From positions 1 through 17,040 of the forward strand of contig JBKKCR010000121.1 of the NCBI GenBank assembly GCA_046712825.1: 17,040 nt of DNA, written 5' to 3'. This document shows positions 14,575 through 17,040 of this stretch, in pieces (position 1 is the stretch's first letter; each line of letters begins with the position of its first letter). The notes below the pieces were generated by a model. The model saw nothing but the letters and a program-made list of their open reading frames with translations. It was not told the DNA's origin and ran no database searches. Both the position numbers and the translations under genes were made by a program. The stretch comes from DATFGK01 sp046712825 (GTDB lineage: Bacteria; Actinomycetota; AC-67).

Positions 14575-16308
14575 GTGCCGAAGACGAACGAGGAGCTCGA
14601 GGAGCTCTTCAACGAGTGGGCCGACCTCATCCGGATCTCGGGTGGCGACCCGTTCCGCGCTCGCTCGTATGAGAAGGCGGCCGCCGCGCTCGGCGCTTAC
14701 CCGAAGGACGTCGCCACCCTCGACGAGAAGGCGCTCCAGGCGATCCCGACGATCGGCAAGAGCATGGCCGCGCGGATTAGGGAATACGTCGACAAGGCCT
14801 CGCTCCACGAGCTCGAGGACCTACGCGAGCTGGTCCCGCCCGGCGTGCGGGAGCTGACCCGCATCCCAGGGCTCGGCCCCAAGAAGGCGGTCCTCCTCAA
14901 TCAGGAACTGGGGATCTCGAACCTCGACGAGCTCGTTGTCGCGATCGGTGAGCACAAGCTCCGCGGCATCAAAGGCCTCGGCCCGAAGACCGAGGACAAC
15001 ATCGCCCGCAACATCGAACAGTTCCAGCAGCACGGCGACCGGGTTCAGCTCAACGTAGCCCTTTCGCTGGCGGAAGAGCTCGTAGCCGGACTCGCGGAGT
15101 GCAAAGCCCTCCAAGAGGTCACGTACTGCGGGTCCCTCCGCCGTATGCGCGAGACGATCGGCGACGTCGACATCCTTGCCGCGTCGCACGACGTTGAGGC
15201 TGTGATGAACGCGTTCGACGAGCTGCCGATGGTCGGACGAACGATCGCTCGCGGCGACACCAAGATGAGCGTGATCACGCTCAAGGGTGTGCAGGTCGAT
15301 CTCCGGGTCGTGCCGCACGACGCCTGGGGAGCGGCGCTTATCTACTTCACCGGCTCGAAGGCGCACAACATCAAGATCCGCGAGATGGCCGTGAAGCGTG
15401 GCTGGAAGCTCTCCGAGTACGGCCTCTTCACCACCAAGACCGACAAGCGCATGGCCGCGAAGACCGAAGAAGCCGTCTACGCCAAGCTCGGCCTCCCGTG
15501 GATCCCGCCGACGCTCCGCGAGGACGCTGGCGAGATCCAAGCCGCCCTCGCCGATGAGCTTCCGACCCTCATCCAGCTCGAGGACATCAAGGGCGACCTG
15601 CATACGCACACGAACCTCACCGACGGCCAGGCCACAATCGAGGACATGCTCGCCACCGCAGCCGCCCGCGGGTACGGCTACTACGCGGTCACCGACCACG
15701 CCGAGCACCTCTACATGACGGGGATGAGCCGCGAGAAGGTGCTCGATCAGCGCGCGAAGATCGCGGACCTCCAGAAGAAGTTCCCGAAGATGACGATCCT
15801 GCACGGCACCGAGCTCAACATCGACCAGCACGGGCAGGTCGACTACGACGCGGACTTCCTCTCGGGGTTCGACATCACGGTGGCAAGCGTGCACTCGTAC
15901 TTCAACCTGAGCCGCGACGAGATGACCACGCGCATCATCACCGCGATGGAGAACCCGAACGTGCACATCATCGGCCACCCGACGGGGCGCAAGATCAACT
16001 CGCGCTTGCCGTACGAGTTCGACGCCGAGGCGGTATTCGCGGCCGCCGCGCGCACCGGCACGGCGATGGAGGTCAACTCCTACCCCGACCGCCTGGACCT
16101 GCGCGACGAGCACGTCCGCTGGGCGATCGGCGCCGGCGCGACGATCTCGATCGACACCGATTCACACGCCGTCGGCCATCTCGCCGGCATCCGTTACGGG
16201 GTCGCGACGGCCCAGCGCGGGTGGGCACAGAAGGCGAACGTGCTCAACGCCAAGCCGCTGAAGCAGCTGGAAGCCTTCGTGGCCCGTAAGCGCGCGAAGG
16301 CTCGATGA
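14575..16308 (+). CDS. polX: DNA polymerase X with C-terminal PHP nuclease domain
   Basis: This is a bacterial family X repair polymerase of 577 residues, close to Bacillus subtilis PolX in length and layout. The N-terminal 8-kDa-like region has helix-hairpin-helix turns IPTIGKSMA (58-66), IPGLGPKKA (97-105) and IKGLGPKTE (132-140). The nucleotidyltransferase core has GSLRRMRETIGDVDIL (186-201) with D197 and D199, VQVDLRVV with D242, and YFTGSKAHN (258-265). The PHP domain has DLHTHT (H343, H345), VTDHAEH (D374, H375), GTEL (E413), VHSYF (H440), GHPTGR (H468) and DTDSH (D527-H531), so the metal site for 3'-5' exonuclease and related activities looks intact. It fills gaps in base excision repair. 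It overlaps the glycosylase gene by four bases, which supports that role. Confidence 0.96.
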   Translation: MPKTNEELEELFNEWADLIRISGGDPFRARSYEKAAAALGAYPKDVATLDEKALQAIPTIGKSMAARIREYVDKASLHELEDLRELVPPGVRELTRIPGLGPKKAVLLNQELGISNLDELVVAIGEHKLRGIKGLGPKTEDNIARNIEQFQQHGDRVQLNVALSLAEELVAGLAECKALQEVTYCGSLRRMRETIGDVDILAASHDVEAVMNAFDELPMVGRTIARGDTKMSVITLKGVQVDLRVVPHDAWGAALIYFTGSKAHNIKIREMAVKRGWKLSEYGLFTTKTDKRMAAKTEEAVYAKLGLPWIPPTLREDAGEIQAALADELPTLIQLEDIKGDLHTHTNLTDGQATIEDMLATAAARGYGYYAVTDHAEHLYMTGMSREKVLDQRAKIADLQKKFPKMTILHGTELNIDQHGQVDYDADFLSGFDITVASVHSYFNLSRDEMTTRIITAMENPNVHIIGHPTGRKINSRLPYEFDAEAVFAAAARTGTAMEVNSYPDRLDLRDEHVRWAIGAGATISIDTDSHAVGHLAGIRYGVATAQRGWAQKANVLNAKPLKQLEAFVARKRAKAR

Positions 16309-16952
16309 CGAGGGACCCTTCCCGGCTGCCGTTGCGTCCGCTCGTGCGGTCGTTCTTCGAGCGTTCCACGCTCGATGTGGCCAGGGATCTGATCGGCTGC
16401 CTCCTCGTGCACGACTCGCCGAACGGCCGGACCGTCGGGCGCATCGTCGAGGCCGAGGCGTATATGCACGACGATCCCGGCTCCCACGCCTCGAAAGGCC
16501 AGACGCCGAGGAACTCGCCGATGTTCGAGGAGCCCGGCCGCGCGTACGTCTACTTCACCTACGGCATGCACTTCTGCCTCAACGCCGTCTCGCACAAGCC
16601 GGCGATCCCGGGCGCGGTGCTGCTTCGTGCGGTGGAGCCTCTGGAGGGAATCGAGCTGATGCGGCTCCGCCGGGGTGGCGCGATAAAGGGCCGCGACCTG
16701 GCTCGCGGCCCCGGCCGGCTCACCCAGTCGTTCGGCCTCAACCGCGAGCACAACCGGCTCGAGCTCACGCGTCCGCCGCTCTTCATCTGCGCGGGGGAGC
16801 GTCTTCCCGAAGAGGCCGTGGCCCGCGGTCCGAGGATCGGGCTCGGGACGACCCAGGACGGGCGACCTTGGCGGTTCTCCGTGCTCGGAAGTCCGTGGGT
16901 GTCGTCGGGTCCGACCGCGATCCTCGCAGCGAAGCCGGCGAAGAAGCGCTAG
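16305..16952 (+). CDS. 3-methyladenine (alkyladenine) DNA glycosylase, AAG/MPG family
   Basis: A 215-residue glycosylase that removes alkylated and deaminated purines, opening base excision repair. RIVEAEAYMHDDPGSHASKG carries the catalytic glutamate E51 and Y53 (human E125, Y127) and H61. TPRNSPMFEEPGRAYVYFTYGMHFCLN carries Y86, the base-flipping wedge (human Y162), and N93 (human N169). GAVLLRAVEPLEG, GPGRLTQSFGL and RIGLGTT follow as in the family. The ATG overlaps the polX stop (ATGA), so lesion removal and gap filling are translationally coupled. The C-terminus is basic. The TAG stop lies in the palindrome CTAG, shared with a minus-strand gene. E. coli does not have this family (it uses Tag and AlkA). 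Confidence 0.95.
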   Translation: MTRDPSRLPLRPLVRSFFERSTLDVARDLIGCLLVHDSPNGRTVGRIVEAEAYMHDDPGSHASKGQTPRNSPMFEEPGRAYVYFTYGMHFCLNAVSHKPAIPGAVLLRAVEPLEGIELMRLRRGGAIKGRDLARGPGRLTQSFGLNREHNRLELTRPPLFICAGERLPEEAVARGPRIGLGTTQDGRPWRFSVLGSPWVSSGPTAILAAKPAKKR

Positions 16953-17040
16953 GCGGCGAGCGTCCGGCGACGGACCGCGACCGCGCCGGCCGACACGGTC
17001 ATGAGCGTGAGCAGGATCGGCCCGGTGTCCTGCCGGGCGA
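16949..17040 (-). CDS. C-terminal end of a minus-strand membrane or cell-surface protein
   Basis: Only the last 29 residues are inside the window. They read ARQDTGPILLTLMTVSAG and then AVAVRRRTLAA before TAG. The pattern of DTG, a hydrophobic stretch of about 17 residues and a short arginine-rich tail resembles a sortase sorting signal (LPxTG-type), although the LP part is not present in the visible residues. It could equally be the last transmembrane helix of a membrane protein with a basic cytoplasmic tail. The stop codon shares CTAG with the glycosylase gene stop on the other strand. The frame stays open to the window edge. No function can be assigned without the rest. Confidence 0.5.
   Translation of the reverse strand, partial: ARQDTGPILLTLMTVSAGAVAVRRRTLAA
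16962..16975 (+). terminator. Hairpin with GNRA-type loop after the glycosylase gene
   Basis: GTCCG-GCGA-CGGAC is a perfect 5-bp stem with a GCGA tetraloop, nine bases after the glycosylase stop. It lies inside the coding end of the minus-strand gene, where it encodes part of the arginine cluster. It is a possible plus-strand terminator or 3'-end stabiliser, with low confidence. Confidence 0.22.

Noticed and set aside
1..17040. Insertion sequences, CRISPR arrays, prophage or attachment sites
   Set aside because: No transposase or integrase frames, regularly spaced repeats or long direct repeats were seen; reading by eye could miss weak repeats.

Overview
The window is GC-rich DNA packed almost without gaps. 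Gene order pheS-pheT-argC-argJ-argB-argD-...-argF-argR-argG-argH is the order known from Mycobacterium and other Actinobacteria. With the GTG starts, TANNNT-type -10 elements and apparently leaderless genes, this points to an actinobacterium. The inserted cytochrome/receiver pair, an unusually short ArgH and the stand-alone repair genes suggest a less-studied, possibly uncultured lineage. The lineage is an inference.

Region 1 (1-3571): the 3' end of a sensor histidine kinase overlaps pheS by 3 bases, and pheS overlaps pheT. Together pheS and pheT encode the two subunits of phenylalanyl-tRNA synthetase. A GC-rich hairpin follows pheT.

Region 2 (3572-3862): 291 bases that hold no usual gene but are clearly structured. 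They contain hairpins, a very strong Shine-Dalgarno in front of a predicted 23-residue membrane microprotein, another hairpin, and then an ARG box overlapping a promoter that seems to start transcription at or next to the argC ATG.

Region 3 (3863-12747): a complete arginine pathway from N-acetylglutamate/glutamate to arginine (argC, argJ, argB, argD, argF, argG, argH), with its own repressor gene argR inside. Nearly every junction is a stop/start overlap. Between argD and argF sit two genes that are not part of arginine synthesis: a membrane-anchored monoheme cytochrome c and a single-domain response regulator. Both are joined to their neighbours by 4-base overlaps.

Region 4 (12755-16952): a DNA-repair neighbourhood. 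A stand-alone LigD-type primase-polymerase is on the minus strand, convergent with argH. A divergent crotonase-family gene lies next to it. Then come a PolX-family polymerase/PHP nuclease and an alkyladenine DNA glycosylase, overlapping by 4 bases. The end of a minus-strand membrane or surface protein gene shares a CTAG stop with the glycosylase gene.

No rRNA, tRNA, CRISPR array, insertion sequence or prophage gene was seen.
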